A stretch of 31,221 bases of DNA from Priapulus caudatus (taxonomy: Eukaryota; Priapulida; Priapulimorpha; Priapulimorphida; Priapulidae). Under the pieces are notes generated by a model. The model made no database searches. It was not told the origin of the DNA and saw only the letters and a list, made by a program, of their open reading frames with translations. The position numbers and the translations under genes are program-made. Positions 10,615 to 21,129 of the stretch are shown piece by piece. The stretch is taken from assembly GCF_000485595.1 (NCBI RefSeq), contig NW_014577532.1, forward strand, positions 29,954-61,174. Reading direction: 5' to 3'. Positions within the stretch are counted from its first letter, which is position 1. The number at the start of each line of letters is the position of its first letter.

Positions 10615-10660
10615 TTCAGAAATACGAGGTCTCGTGTGAACGAGGCCAACGTCACATAAC

Positions 10661-10974
10661 CCGTAGAGGTCATAGTTTAAAGGTGACGTAATACGCAGTG
10701 AAATGTCCGTTTCTGGAATTTCAAGCGCAAAGATTTCTTGACGACATACCTTAAATTAATTGCTGAAATATAGCAAGTTTTTAGTAGACGAGCTACAAAA
10801 TAATCTGTTAGGCTGTAAGCCTAACTAGCAAGATCTCAATAATTCTTGATGCAAGGTAACCCTTGTGGTATATAGCATAAGCATTTCAAATGTCTATTTT
10901 GCCTATACTAAAATCAGGGGTTTGAAGTATTAATTAAGACCTGCAAATTATAAACCTACATCGGATATGACTGA
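10661..10974. other. No recognisable feature
   Basis: AT-rich DNA. Apart from a short inverted pair TTAGGC/GCCTAA around 10808-10825, I see nothing. Confidence 0.6.
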
Positions 10975-11150
10975 TGAATGTCCGATGAACAGTCCCGATA
11001 AAAAAACCTTCGGGAGTAAAATAACCAGTAGTCCCGATGTAAAGATGTAGAGCTTCTTTAGGAGAAATAACCAGAAGTATTGAAGAAAAAGTCTACAGCC
11101 TCTCGAAGATAAAGAACCAATAAGTCCAGGCGAAAAGGTCCGTGGTAACA
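10975..11150. repeat. Degenerate ~46-bp tandem repeat, 3-4 units
   Basis: AATAACCAGTAGT (about 11022), AATAACCAGAAGT (about 11067) and AAGAACCAATAAGT (about 11114) are 45-47 bases apart, each followed by a diverged G-A-rich spacer. ATGAACAGTCCCGATAAA near 10985 may be a fourth unit. The minus-strand hydrophobic frame at 10948-11151 is a by-product. Confidence 0.5.
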
Positions 11151-11606
11151 ACAGGCCATGGGCGGCTTAGCAAGCTACGCTTAACGGGCTTAGCGTTATT
11201 GCTCTTTTTGTTCTACGTGGTCATGGTGACGAGTATGATTGTCAGCTACAATTGCAAAAATTGAGAAATTCGCAGGGCATTCATTTTTTTCAAACCCACA
11301 GCTCCAGTATATTGCCATGTATGTATTGGAAAACTCGTTACATCGCAAGTAAAGCATGTTTTTGCTAAAAGTCCAAGCTTGATGTTTATATAGAAAGGAA
11401 GTTTTGAACGGTTTATTATGGGAACCGATATATTTTCGCTATTACGGCGATGCCGTCATTCTCTGCTGCTGTAAGCTATCTGAGACAAAGCCCATGTGTA
11501 TAGGTACTATCCAAAGTACGCAAACATAAAAAGTTTGGTAACAGATAAAGTTTAGTAATACATAAATTCACTGCCACTACTGACCGGTATCATATATTCT
11601 AGCACA
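11151..11606. other. No recognisable gene
   Basis: Mixed composition with no convincing coding frame or repeat. Confidence 0.6.
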
Positions 11607-11765
11607 AGCCTAATTTCAGTCCAGTCTCTTCTCCTTCTCACACTATGGTCACAGCGAGTGGAGTAAATCAAGTCCTGTCCTCGCTCTCCCACAATGCAAG
11701 TGGAGTAAATCCAGTGCTGTTCTCGCTCTCCCACAATGCAAGTGGGTTAACCAGGATGAACGCAT
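11607..11765. repeat. 42-bp tandem repeat, ~2.4 clear units plus a degenerate one
   Basis: AGTGGAGTAAATC starts units at 11657 and 11699, and AGTGGGTTAACCAGG starts the partial unit at 11741, an exact 42-bp period. Each full unit ends TCTCCCACAATGCA. An older unit can be traced at about 11612-11656. The period is 14 codons, so one plus-strand frame reads repeated SGVN(Q/P)VL(S/F)SLSHNA. It lies inside the frame 11645-11848, which has no other support. Confidence 0.85.
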
Positions 11766-13845
11766 TGATCATCCAGAGCGGAGAAGTGATTGCGACTCGC
11801 CGACATTTACGGCATGTTCACACGAGGAGACAGAGCGACGGCAGCTAGCCAGTATTAACAGCGCTCATTGGAGGCAAAACATGGCAAACTATTATGGCCC
11901 CGCCGAAACGGGCAAGGTCGTAGTTATACCGGAAGACAGACAAAAACGCGCTGAGTCTTGTGCTGTTGTAATTATATGACCGCAGCGCAATCGGATTCTG
12001 TCATCTCTGCGAAACTATCGGTTCTGTTGTCGCTCTTCAAATCATGCCGCACAAGTAATAGTGGTAGGGTGTGTCTGGATTTTACTCTGCATCGTGTATG
12101 TACGTGTGCGATTGCTAAGACAATAACCACTCTAGTTGATCGGATAATTTCGACACTGATAGCTTTAGTTGAAGTGGCATTAATTGGAATATACTCGTCA
12201 CATCCGTGGGTGCCTTTCCATCGCATGTATTTGCGGCCGTTTTCTAAATACAGCAGAAATTACTTCCCCTTTACAAGTGATCGGCCATACTAACAACTTC
12301 ATTTTATGCGTCTGTAAAGAGTGTATTACGTAAATAAGCCATTACGGAATAATGTTTTAAGAACGAGCTACTTGCGGATGGGGTTTTGACGAGAATAAAG
12401 CTGTTTTCTTGGCAGGAATTCGTAGATGCAGGAAATATAAGAAATCCAGAAGCAACTAGCGGTTATTCGATTTTTGGCGCCGGCAGGTTTTGCGCGTGCT
12501 GCGTATACTGCTTATCTGGAGACCCCATGGACCGCGAACGCCGCAATATATTCGCTGCTCTTTTAGCGAGCGTAAGCCTTGATCATGCGTTCTATTCAGA
12601 AGGCAAGACTTCATATAAAGCCCGCGCCATGCTGGCGAGCGGAAGGGTGCCGTAATTGTGGGAACTACTGCAGCCGCACGCTCGCATTTCATCTATATAC
12701 ACTGCAACGCACTATAAGTATCAAAAGTCCCTATAAACCAATAACGAGGGGCAGCTGCGACTCGACACTCGCTAACAGTGACAGCTGGACGTTTCTACAT
12801 CCTAATAAAAGGATATATTAGAGAAAATGAGCGGTAGAGTGAGAGAGACCGGCCGAAGATAACCATTAGGGCCTACAGCGTGATACAGAATAATAAGCCG
12901 CATATTTGCAAGACACTGTATAATAATGCATCTACTGTAGAGGATTATTCGCCGTAAGATACCGCATTGTTAGATATAGCTTAAAGAATTCCATCTAAAT
13001 GTTTTTCGTGGAAGATTGTCAGTAAAGATTGTCTAGGATCGACTAACGTCATCGATCACGGTTCTAATATTCTATCGCCAAAATGCTAGTCTTGTATTTT
13101 TATATATTTATACGATTTCATTAATTTCATTTTTATCTATACCATTTTCTGTCTTTTATTATATTTTTTATCGCCATTTATCGACACGAATCATCCTCAG
13201 CGATTCATAATTAAATAGGGATATACACGTGAAAGCCGTTAAGCTTTGTACACAAACATGAACGCGTATTGAGTGACCTAGCCGTTGATGTGCATTTTAC
13301 GCATTTACTAATTTATATTAATACTTGTGCAGTAATGGTTTAATGGAATCTAGTCGATACCGTTACAAGGTTCCTGTGCACATTGATTTATTATATGGTG
13401 GCGCTGGGTGTAATGCTGTTCTTCGCAATAATAACCTTGTAACTGCATTATGATTGACACCTAGCCAAAGAAACGGTTTGCTTCATACTAAGTACCGTCT
13501 ATATACTAATACCGCCGCCGGATGTTCAATTTCTTTGCTTCCGTGCTATTAGTCTCCAATAAAAGGGAATATTCCCGTATCGTAGGCTCGGCATACATGT
13601 GCACGCATGTTGACCGCCAGCTCTAGTTGAGCGTACAACCATCGTCGTCGTTGTACCGCGATTTCTGTCGTACCGTCAGCGAGCAATGTTGATTCAACCC
13701 ACGCATTCATCTCACTATAGTGGCGTGCCTGATTGCTACGCTCTCTCATTAGTGCGACAGGCGAACACACTATGCGTCTTAAATTCGTATTTGCCCGACG
13801 AGGCTATCGCGTCCAAATATTCGCTCGCGCAATAAACATAATTCC
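11766..13845. other. No recognisable gene apart from one weak open frame
   Basis: Mixed DNA, AT-rich from about 13080 to 13200 and CpG-richer at 12470-12670. The frame 11958-12293 is 111 codons but has no recognisable features. The weak frame at 12386-12655 is listed separately. Confidence 0.6.
12386..12655 (+). CDS. Weak exon-like open frame, unknown product
   Basis: An 89-codon open frame in a patch of higher CpG content. It contains FSWQEFVDAGNIRNPEATSG and later CLSGDPMDRERRNIFAALLA, which have a protein-like residue mix. No domain is recognised, there is no partner exon, and the flanks show no clear splice sites. A 78-codon frame overlaps it on the opposite strand (12456-12692), so chance is the simplest explanation. 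Confidence 0.1.
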   Translation: MTRIKLFSWQEFVDAGNIRNPEATSGYSIFGAGRFCACCVYCLSGDPMDRERRNIFAALLASVSLDHAFYSEGKTSYKARAMLASGRVP

Positions 13846-13891
13846 AGGAGTAGATAATATCATAATAGGAGATCTTCTATTATTTACTCCT
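13846..13891. repeat. Imperfect palindrome (family member 2)
   Basis: AGGAGTAGATAAT on the left pairs with ATTATTTACTCCT on the right, around a centre AATAGGAGATCTTCTATT. The left arm carries about 8 extra bases (ATCATAAT). The arm consensus AGGAGTAGATAATA is the same as in the palindrome at 3613-3672, while the centres differ (AGATCT here, GAATTC there). Confidence 0.85.
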
Positions 13892-16264
13892 AATAATTCT
13901 GCTGTGATTAAACGTCGCCAGTGAGTATTGACGTACTGCATGGATGTCACTAGCCGATACGCGCAGCGTCCGCACGTTTCCGAAACTGCGCGATCTATGA
14001 TCTGCGAACGAAAAATGCTCAATAAAAAACGGATGCACGCGCTATCGCAATAGCGTCGTATAATATTGCGCACGGCGATATATGCGCTAGGGGACAAGCA
14101 GATATGACAGATGAGGGGATCAATCGAAACCGTCTTTATCGTTTGCGAAACGTGAGCGTTTTTTAGCGAGGTAAGATTGATTGTGATTTTGTTCGCAAGC
14201 TGGGTCCCACCAAAAACTATCAGTGTTACTTTTCAGAAAGCCAGAAGGGTTACAGCGGGCTCGCCCACACGAATATCGTATATCTGCAAATATTGTTAGT
14301 GATGGAGCGGTTGACGACATGGCTTATTATTACTCTACACTCAATGCATATAAGCATGACACGGACTCATCACGGAAAGAGCTTTAGCGTGTAGGTAGTA
14401 TTTAGAACGTAAGCAGCTCCCGAAGAGAACATTTTGTAATCATTACTATATTCATGAGAGAAACAGCTTAGAGAGAGATGCCACAGGTATTTTACTTTCA
14501 CGAAACAAGATTACAGACTCACAAAGAAAGTGTTCCTTTTGTTCATTGCGCGTCAACTTTCTGTCTTTTAACATTTCTTTCATTTTATTTTATTTACATT
14601 CGATTATTTCATGTATAGAGCTGATATAAATTTCCATTCGACCTGCCTTTGATTTCTCGTAGTTGCTGAATAGTCAATAACCACCGACGGATAAGAAAAA
14701 AGAAAAAGAAGGACAATAAGCTTGTTTGACATTTTCTCTGCTTATTCACGCACAAATATACGGGCAGCAACATTCATGGATTCATTTCTGAGCGACCTCC
14801 GCTGTTGTTTGTAATGATTATGTACGGAAAACGATTACAATAGAGTGCACTTTATCGGCTTGGCCTCGCTACCTCGTAAGCCGTTCACGGGTGAAGCGAG
14901 CATCATCCGTAATTCCACGGACCCACCATTGCTATGCCTTAGCGAAGCTTCATTAAATCGAAGCTGCTCATAGACACGCATGCATTGAACTAGGCGACCG
15001 TACTTCGCTACGACATACGGGGCAGGCTGCGGGCTACGCTACGAGGCATCGTCTACGCAATACAGGCATAGTCACGAGCGCGTCTGCAAAACATATACCC
15101 ACAACGTCAATATGCAATCTCGCGATCAATGCTGTATCTGGAAATCGCCCATTAAGACGATTGGGTCCGTACAGTAATAAACGCTCACGGCTCACTATGA
15201 GGAAGCATGTCGGCAATCACATGCAGAATACTGCATCTATATGATCGCTGCGAATTCAATGGCCGTCATCGGACTGCGCGCCGTGGCGGCACTTATATTG
15301 ATCGAAGATGCGTGGTGGCAAAAGTTGCACTTTAGTCGATTTTTCCTCAGAGACAGAGAATGACTGAAATCTATGTTCATAATAATTGCTCTCGTATCTT
15401 TTTGATATGCGTCGTGTTTTTGTTGTCGTATTCTAAAACCGTATAAATAGCGCCGTCATACTCGCGGTTAATCAGCCGCGGGTAATAGCGAACCTCAGGG
15501 TTTAATTATCCCCAGTAAATACGTCCACGCACGTAAGTAGTGAGTATGTCCTGATTTGGCACAGGACTGGGTTTTCTATACGTGTTATACGGGTCGCAAA
15601 TTCGCCGTGTACTGTGTGTTAGACCACATAGAGAATTACACGCGAAATGTAATCAATGATATCAACTGCAATGCCAAGGTCAAAGAGTTAGAGGAATACA
15701 TTAATGACTGGTTGAAGTCGACAACACTTTCTCGGGAGTAAATGCCGACTGTTTTCTGCGGCGAGTATTTAGCAAACCTAACGTTTAGACTCTCTATTTC
15801 AGCGAAGGAAACATTCATATCCTATGTTTCTCCTCGAGTAATCCATTGTATTGCAAAGAGACGAGGTGATGGTTTGTCGTGTTATGGGCCCTGTCTGCTA
15901 GCACGGCCAGCTACTTTGCCTAAATTCAAGACTGTCAGAGTTGATGATCACCTGTGTTGTCCGGAAATCATTGACATGTACTAGTTCTTTCGTTTCGTTA
16001 ACGAGAGGCAGCTTGGCTGTTCGAGTTCTATGGTCATTGTGGTCGTTTAAAGGGTTATCTTACGCTGTACTGAGCTGCGCATCTTTCGAGCTTTTGCCAA
16101 GGTTTTGTGGATTCGGGACTTGTCTCAGTTGGAATAACCTCGTTGCCTACAACAGCTGGAGTTTCTTACGTTTGCCGGAGTTTCCGATCGTGGATCTTTT
16201 AGACGGATTGACTAAACTAGTTTATTGGCTTTTTTCCGTATTGATTTGTGCATTCGTGCATGCT
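13892..16264. other. No recognisable gene apart from a weak open frame
   Basis: Mixed DNA. Minus-strand frames at 14120-14320 and 15034-15216 and plus-strand 15941-16375 have no recognisable features; the last runs into a GC/GT repeat. A TATAAATA lies at about 15443, and GTAAGTAG at 15533 resembles a splice donor, but these are too common to call a promoter. Confidence 0.55.
15556..15741 (+). CDS. Weak exon-like open frame, unknown product
   Basis: A 61-codon frame opening right after a stop, with a protein-like composition. It includes a hydrophilic stretch with NVINDINCNAKVKELEEYIN that could form a helix. A TATAAATA about 110 bases upstream and a donor-like GTAAGT at 15533 are suggestive, but neither is linked to the frame by evidence. 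No family is recognised. Confidence 0.1.
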   Translation: MAQDWVFYTCYTGRKFAVYCVLDHIENYTRNVINDINCNAKVKELEEYINDWLKSTTLSRE

Positions 16265-16374
16265 TGCGTACGTGTGCGTGCGCGCGCGTGTGTGCGCGCG
16301 CGTGTGTGCGCGCACGTGTGTGCGCGCGCGTGCGTGCGCGCGCGTGTGTGCGCGCGCGTGTGTGCGCGCACGTA
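16265..16374. repeat. Alternating purine-pyrimidine GC/GT array, Z-DNA-prone
   Basis: Every base alternates purine and pyrimidine for 110 positions. The tract is built from GTGTGTGCGCGCGC-type units in which GTGTGTG and GCGCGCGCG alternate, with a period of about 16. Long GC/GT alternation is the classical Z-DNA-forming sequence. The Arg/Ala/Cys/Val frames in it are artefacts. Confidence 0.93.
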
Positions 16375-16828
16375 GATTATATGCACAGCCTATACCTATT
16401 ATGTGGTTAAAAAATCGTTGCTATTATACGAATTTCTAATACCACTGATAAGGACTTTCATCGCAATAATTTTAAATCAATCATAAAGATCTGTGCTGTA
16501 TCTAAATTGTACGCATGCAAATTTTAAATAAGATCTACTGAACCAAGAACCGAATACAACCGCATAATAAATCAGCTAATTTAAAAAAAACATTCATATT
16601 TGAGATTGAGTTGCTACAAAATCCTCAATTGTTTCCAATAATCATCAACACAGTTTAACTAGGCAATAATTCAAATATTAACAATAGCGATAAAGAAATT
16701 AGGGTTTCCAGAAATCTACAAAAAAGCGTTAAAGCGTTGGACCAACTTCATTAATAAAGAAACGCGTGAAGCAATCGTATAGGTGCCAACCTATACCAAT
16801 TCACCGAAGAAATTACTAGTAATGACTA

Positions 16829-16830
<2 letters not shown>
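16375..16830. other. No recognisable feature
   Basis: AT-rich DNA without open frames or repeats that I can support. Confidence 0.65.
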
Positions 16831-16898
<68 letters not shown>

Positions 16899-16917
16899 AC
16901 ACACCCACATACACACA
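16831..16917. repeat. (AC)n microsatellite
   Basis: About 60 bases of perfect AC, then AC with ATAC and CCCAC interruptions. Confidence 0.96.
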
Positions 16918-16920
16918 ATC

Positions 16921-17137
16921 GTGGCGGGATGCTGCTAGCGAAGTGAAGCATGTAGATAAGATTTTACCATGCACACGTGCTGTCAGCCTGCCCGGCTCCA
17001 CTTTGAACGTATAAGAACGGCCGAAGAATATTATCTTGGCAGTCAACGGCGACCGACTTCGCAGCGCCATTTGCCCATACATTAGCATAGCTGGGAATTG
17101 TAGCGCGATGCTGCGAGCAAAGTGAAGCATGTAGATA
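16921..17137. repeat. 38-bp direct repeat pair, 179-bp period
   Basis: 16921-16958 and 17100-17137 match in 34 of 38 positions and share AGTGAAGCATGTAGATA. The second copy abuts the inverted-terminus element that follows. The intervening 141 bases are CpG-rich and keep an open minus-strand frame. This could be a tandem duplication, long direct terminal repeats of a small element, or a duplication made when the element inserted. Confidence 0.85.
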
Positions 17138-17138
17138 C

Positions 17139-17474
17139 TAGAGCACTCAGAGAGCATAGACCTCCGCCAAGGCAGCTGAATTCTCTCAATGTGACATTTT
17201 TTATTTATTAATTAATTAATTAAATGGAAAAATTAATTAATTAATTAATTAATTAAATAATTAATTGGATCCGGATTAGTGCGAGCGTGCAGGTGAGCGA
17301 GGACTGTGGTTGCCCCTTAGTCTGTGGTGGCTGTAGACTTACAAACACGCAAGCGCACCTAGCGGAAGTGAACTGTAACGTGCATGTTAACAAACCCACA
17401 AACCCACAAACATACAAACCAACACTCAAACACACGCCGGTGAAAACATAACCCCCGCCAAGCCCCTGGCGGAG
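17139..17474 (-). mobile_element. Inverted-terminus element, copy 2 (reverse orientation)
   Basis: Reversed relative to copy 1. It starts with the conserved tail complement TAGAGCACTCAGAGAGC, then CCTCCGCCAAGG at 17161-17172. It ends with GCCGGTGAAAACATAACCCC and a degraded second terminus (CCTGGCGGAG at about 17466-17474). The TTAA-rich run and GGATCCGGAT are conserved. The GGTCAGAAAT segment present in copy 1 is missing and replaced by unrelated DNA at about 17276-17370. No coding capacity. Confidence 0.82.
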
Positions 17475-18279
17475 ATAACTATGACAACGGGCTGCATGAT
17501 ATCTAGCGAGGCCAGGGGCAGGTGCACGCCTGGTAACGTGCATCAACATTAGTGACTGGTTAATGACCAGAAAATCATTTATCCTCTAGCAATTTTCCGC
17601 GATCAAAAAACGCATTATATTTATTCATTTTCAATAACAGGTGCGAGTAATGCCATTTATGATTCGAAAGTTCACGTGTAGTTTTACCAGAAGTAGCTTT
17701 TGGCAAATAATGCGCTTCTTTAAAAAGACCATCAACAGCTCAGACAGAGTCGATCTGTAGGTAGGGATGGAAAAAACTCCCTCATTATTTGATAACCGAT
17801 TTCATGGCATTTTCTATCGACGCCTTGAAAAATTGTGAATAAATATAAATATATGAATCTTAATAAATAGCTAATGAAGTTTCAATTTTGTATAATAAGT
17901 AAGAAATTAAATAGTCAACTTTTGAATTAGTAGGGCGCGGTGGTAAACGTTTAATCTATCTGTGTACAACCAATCACAAGCCTGCTGAAACTGAAAATCC
18001 AGCATATTGTCTTACCTTTAGAGAGGTTGAAATAGTGTAAATATGCGCTGTTGGCTATATTTTCCTTGAGCATAATGCAAAGGATTGGTCTGCAATCTAA
18101 AATTTTTATTGTTTATTTCAGATTTAAACCGAGTGCAACTTAGTAAGGCTCCAAAGATAAAGAACACATATTGAATTTTACTCGTCTTCCGCCTTAGGTT
18201 ATTAACCAACTAACAATTAACAAACTCTTATTAACAAATTTTCTATTTTGCCAACACTAAGTTACTACCATCCCCACCA

Positions 18280-18284
<5 letters not shown>
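17475..18284. other. No recognisable gene
   Basis: AT-rich DNA. The minus-strand frame 18018-18209 has no recognisable features. Confidence 0.65.

Positions 18285-18310
<26 letters not shown>
18285..18310. repeat. (AT)13 microsatellite
   Basis: Perfect AT run directly preceding the 63-bp block shared with 1396. Confidence 0.95.
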
Positions 18311-18395
18311 GCCAACATTTTCTAAAATAAGCATATTAATTCCTATTGTCATGTTATTACAGTTATAATTCAATTTCGTCAACTAGTATGTAGAA
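18311..18395. repeat. Short interspersed block, copy 2
   Basis: Bases 18311-18373 are identical to 1396-1458. Twelve further bases (TTTCGTCAACTA) are present only here, followed by the shared GTATGTAGAA. Downstream of 18395 the two loci are unrelated. Confidence 0.85.
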
Positions 18396-19178
18396 CAAAA
18401 CCATGTGCTAATGATAATTAGATTGTTGATTAATAGCTATCCTCTAATCGTGTGTTAATTAGCAGATTTCAGCCCATTTCTTAACCCGGCGAATACCGAT
18501 AAAACTATAACAGCATTCCTGTGATACGGATTTCAATTAGACATTTCTTAGTAACCAGCAGTGATATTGGACAAACTAATACGCGTTTGGCTATAAGGTA
18601 ATGTACTTATTAACTACACAAGGTGCCAGTTACTGTAGCATTCGTCAACTTTGCATAATCGATGGACCTACTATGCCTTTAAGTGTAGCGCGGCGTGTTT
18701 AGAAAATCAATAAATAGTCGCGTATGATGAAACAGTCCAAATAATAATGTTAGCGTAGGCGAGCATTTTACGTGCGGAACACAAGCACCTTGATAACATG
18801 CTCCACTCGTCGTCCCTGTGCATCTCGATCATGAATCATTGCCGCCTGCTTTCGAACCCTCCCCGCGTCCGAGTTTTATCGCGACGAAAACAAATTGACT
18901 TCATATAAGCTAATTAGTGCCACAATGCGCCTTTGCTTATGTTATCGTAAGCGAGCGGATATTAGGGATGACACAATATCGGAGCGTTGATTAGCGTGTA
19001 ATCGTTGAAATGAAAGCGAATGAGTGATAGCGTGTCGTAGTCTTTTCCGGAATTACTTACTAGTAGTTGATTGGTTCAAGTAATAAACCGCATTTTGCTT
19101 TAAAAAAAATTCGAAAAAAACGTCGTTACGATAATGTACTTATAAGCGGAGAAAAGGAAGAAAAAGAAGAAAGCAGGT
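18396..19178. other. No recognisable gene
   Basis: AT-rich DNA with a purine-rich end (19140-19175). Nothing supportable. Confidence 0.6.
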
Positions 19179-19502
19179 ATATCAATATCAATATCAATAT
19201 CAATATCAATATCAATATCAATATCAATATCAATATCAATGTCAATACCAATATCATTACCAATACCAATACCAATATCAATATCAATATCAATAACAAT
19301 ATCAATACCAATATCAATATCAATATCACTATCAATATTAATATTAATTTCAATATCAATATCAATACCAATATCAATGTCGATGTCAATGTCAATGTCA
19401 ATATGAATATGAATATCATTATCATTATCAATATCAATATCTATATTATTATCAATATTAATATCAATGTCTATATCAATATTAATATCAATATCAATAT
19501 AT
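19179..19502. repeat. (ATCAAT)n hexanucleotide array
   Basis: About 54 units of ATCAAT. The first ~60 bases are perfect; after that single-base variants (GTCAAT, ACCAAT, ATTAAT, ATGAAT, ATCATT) are common. Period 6 is kept to the end, so three frames on each strand tend to stay open; the Asn/Ile (plus) and Asp/Ile (minus) frames are artefacts. Confidence 0.96.
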
Positions 19503-20366
19503 TTTAATACATGTACAAGTGTTCCAACAAGCGACTGCAATCGAGCCAGTGTTTACGGTAAACCAAGTGACACCGGAAAGTACGGGTTAAACCATTAACT
19601 GCCTGCAAGGTCGGTATGCTATAATGGGTTCAAAATTAATGTGTATCATAATAACAACCAATTGATTAATGGCCATGGTTGCACATGCAGTTTGATATAT
19701 ATATATATGTCTTTGTGAGTGTAGCATGCCTGTACTTATCATCCATTATTAAACTATTCATCACCATATATTATTAAACCATAAATAAATGTCACAAGGA
19801 AATAACATAGAGCTATATACGCGTGTACGAATAACAACCAATATTTACGTTCACCATCTGTCATCTATAATTCACTTCCCAACCGCCACGGATATTTAAT
19901 CGAGGACATTTTCTAATCTGATTCAACGTAATAAATTAAATCGTCAATCGGCGTTTTAATCGGTATATAAACTATTGCGACAACCTCTGACGCACGTACA
20001 CATTTGGTTATCATCCTTTCTTGCTACATTCTGTCTGTCTTGCGGTTAAAGTAAAGACACGATGGAATTAACTGCACCGATGATTAAAGATACAGAAACT
20101 ACCGGCTGAACGATTCTTATACGCTTTGACGGCTCGATTGTCGGCGTATCAACGAACCTTAGCGGATTTAGACCACAGCCGGGAATTTAATTTAGTGAGT
20201 CATTTGATTATAAATTAAATCAAATAAATTCCTGAAATGTTCTATATGTTTTACGATAAGGCCTGTGCCGCGCCGCCGAGATAAGCCACGAACATACTAA
20301 ACACGCTAAACATAAGCTCTTCGTGAAGCATAATCACGCAAATTCTCGTGGCGATCCTCCATCACT
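19503..20366. other. No recognisable gene
   Basis: AT-rich DNA with a TATATAAA at about 19964. No coding frame longer than 60 codons. Confidence 0.6.
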
Positions 20367-20513
20367 AGTAGCAGCAGCAGCAGCAGCAGTAGCAGCAGTA
20401 GCAGCAGTAGCAGTAGCAGTAATAGCAGCAGCAGCAGCAGTAGTAGTAGCAGTAGCAGCAGCAGTAACAGCAGCAGTAGCAGCATCAGCAGCAGTAACAG
20501 CAGCAGCATCAGC

Positions 20514-20552
<39 letters not shown>

Positions 20553-21129
20553 AACAGCAGTAGTAATAGCAGCAGCAGCAGCAGCAACAACATCAGCCGC
20601 AGCAGCAGCAGTAGCAGTAGCAGCCGCAGCACTTGCATCACCAACACCCCTACCACCACCAGCAGCAGAAGCAGCAGCAGCAGCAGTAGCAGTAGCAGCA
20701 ATAGCAGCATCAGTAGCAACAGCAGTACTAGCAGCAGCAGTAGTAGTAGTAGCAGCAGCAGCAGCAGCAGCAGTATCAGCAGCAGCATCATCAGCAGCAG
20801 CATTAGCAGCAGCATCAGCAGCAGCAGTAGTAGCACCAACACCACCACCACCACCACCACCACCAGCAGCAGCAACAGTAGTAGCAGCAGCAGTAGCAGC
20901 AGTAGCAGCAGCAGCAGCAGAAGTAGCGGCAGCAGCATCCGCAGCAGCAGCAGCAGCAGTAGCAGCACTAACACCACCACCACCACCAGCAGCAGCAGCA
21001 GCAGCAGTAGCAGCACCAACACCACCGCCACCAGCAGCAGCAGCAGCAGCAGCAGTAGCAGCACCAACACCACCAACACCACCACCACCAGCAGCAGCAG
21101 CAGCAGCAGCAGCAACAGCAACAACAGCA
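20367..21129. repeat. GCA/ACC triplet array with higher-order units
   Basis: About 760 bases made of GCA, GTA, ACA, TCA and CCA triplets in one phase. Around 20637, 20832, 20966, 21013 and 21060 a larger unit recurs: GCACCAACACC, a run of (ACC)n, a run of (GCA)n, then GTAGCA. The last two unit starts are 47 bases apart. Both a plus-strand Ala/Val/Thr/Pro frame (20323-21189) and a minus-strand Leu/Val frame (20306-21181) stay open only because the triplet phase never slips. I regard neither as a gene. Confidence 0.93.

Larger units (their letters stand above)
10200..10660. repeat. Cluster of CGTATTT and GTGTGAACG motifs, possible foldback element
   Basis: GTGTGAACG occurs three times (about 10337, 10559 and 10635). 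AAATACG, CGTATTT or AATACCGTATTT occurs repeatedly in both orientations. GCAAATACCGTATTTC appears at about 10526 and 10602, and GCCGCGTATTT at about 10368 and 10572. The block encloses a 66-bp palindrome. The layout suggests a degenerate foldback or MITE-like insertion, but I cannot fix its ends. Confidence 0.6.

Noticed and set aside
11958-12293. 111-codon plus-strand frame
   Set aside because: No motif or splice context, and an 84-codon opposite-strand frame covers the same bases.
15443-15540. TATA box followed by a short first exon with a GTAAGT donor
   Set aside because: TATAAATA and GTAAG are expected by chance in DNA of this composition, and no downstream gene is recognisable.
19067-19540. 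146-codon Asn/Ile and Asp/Ile frames
   Set aside because: Hexamer period keeps frames open on both strands.
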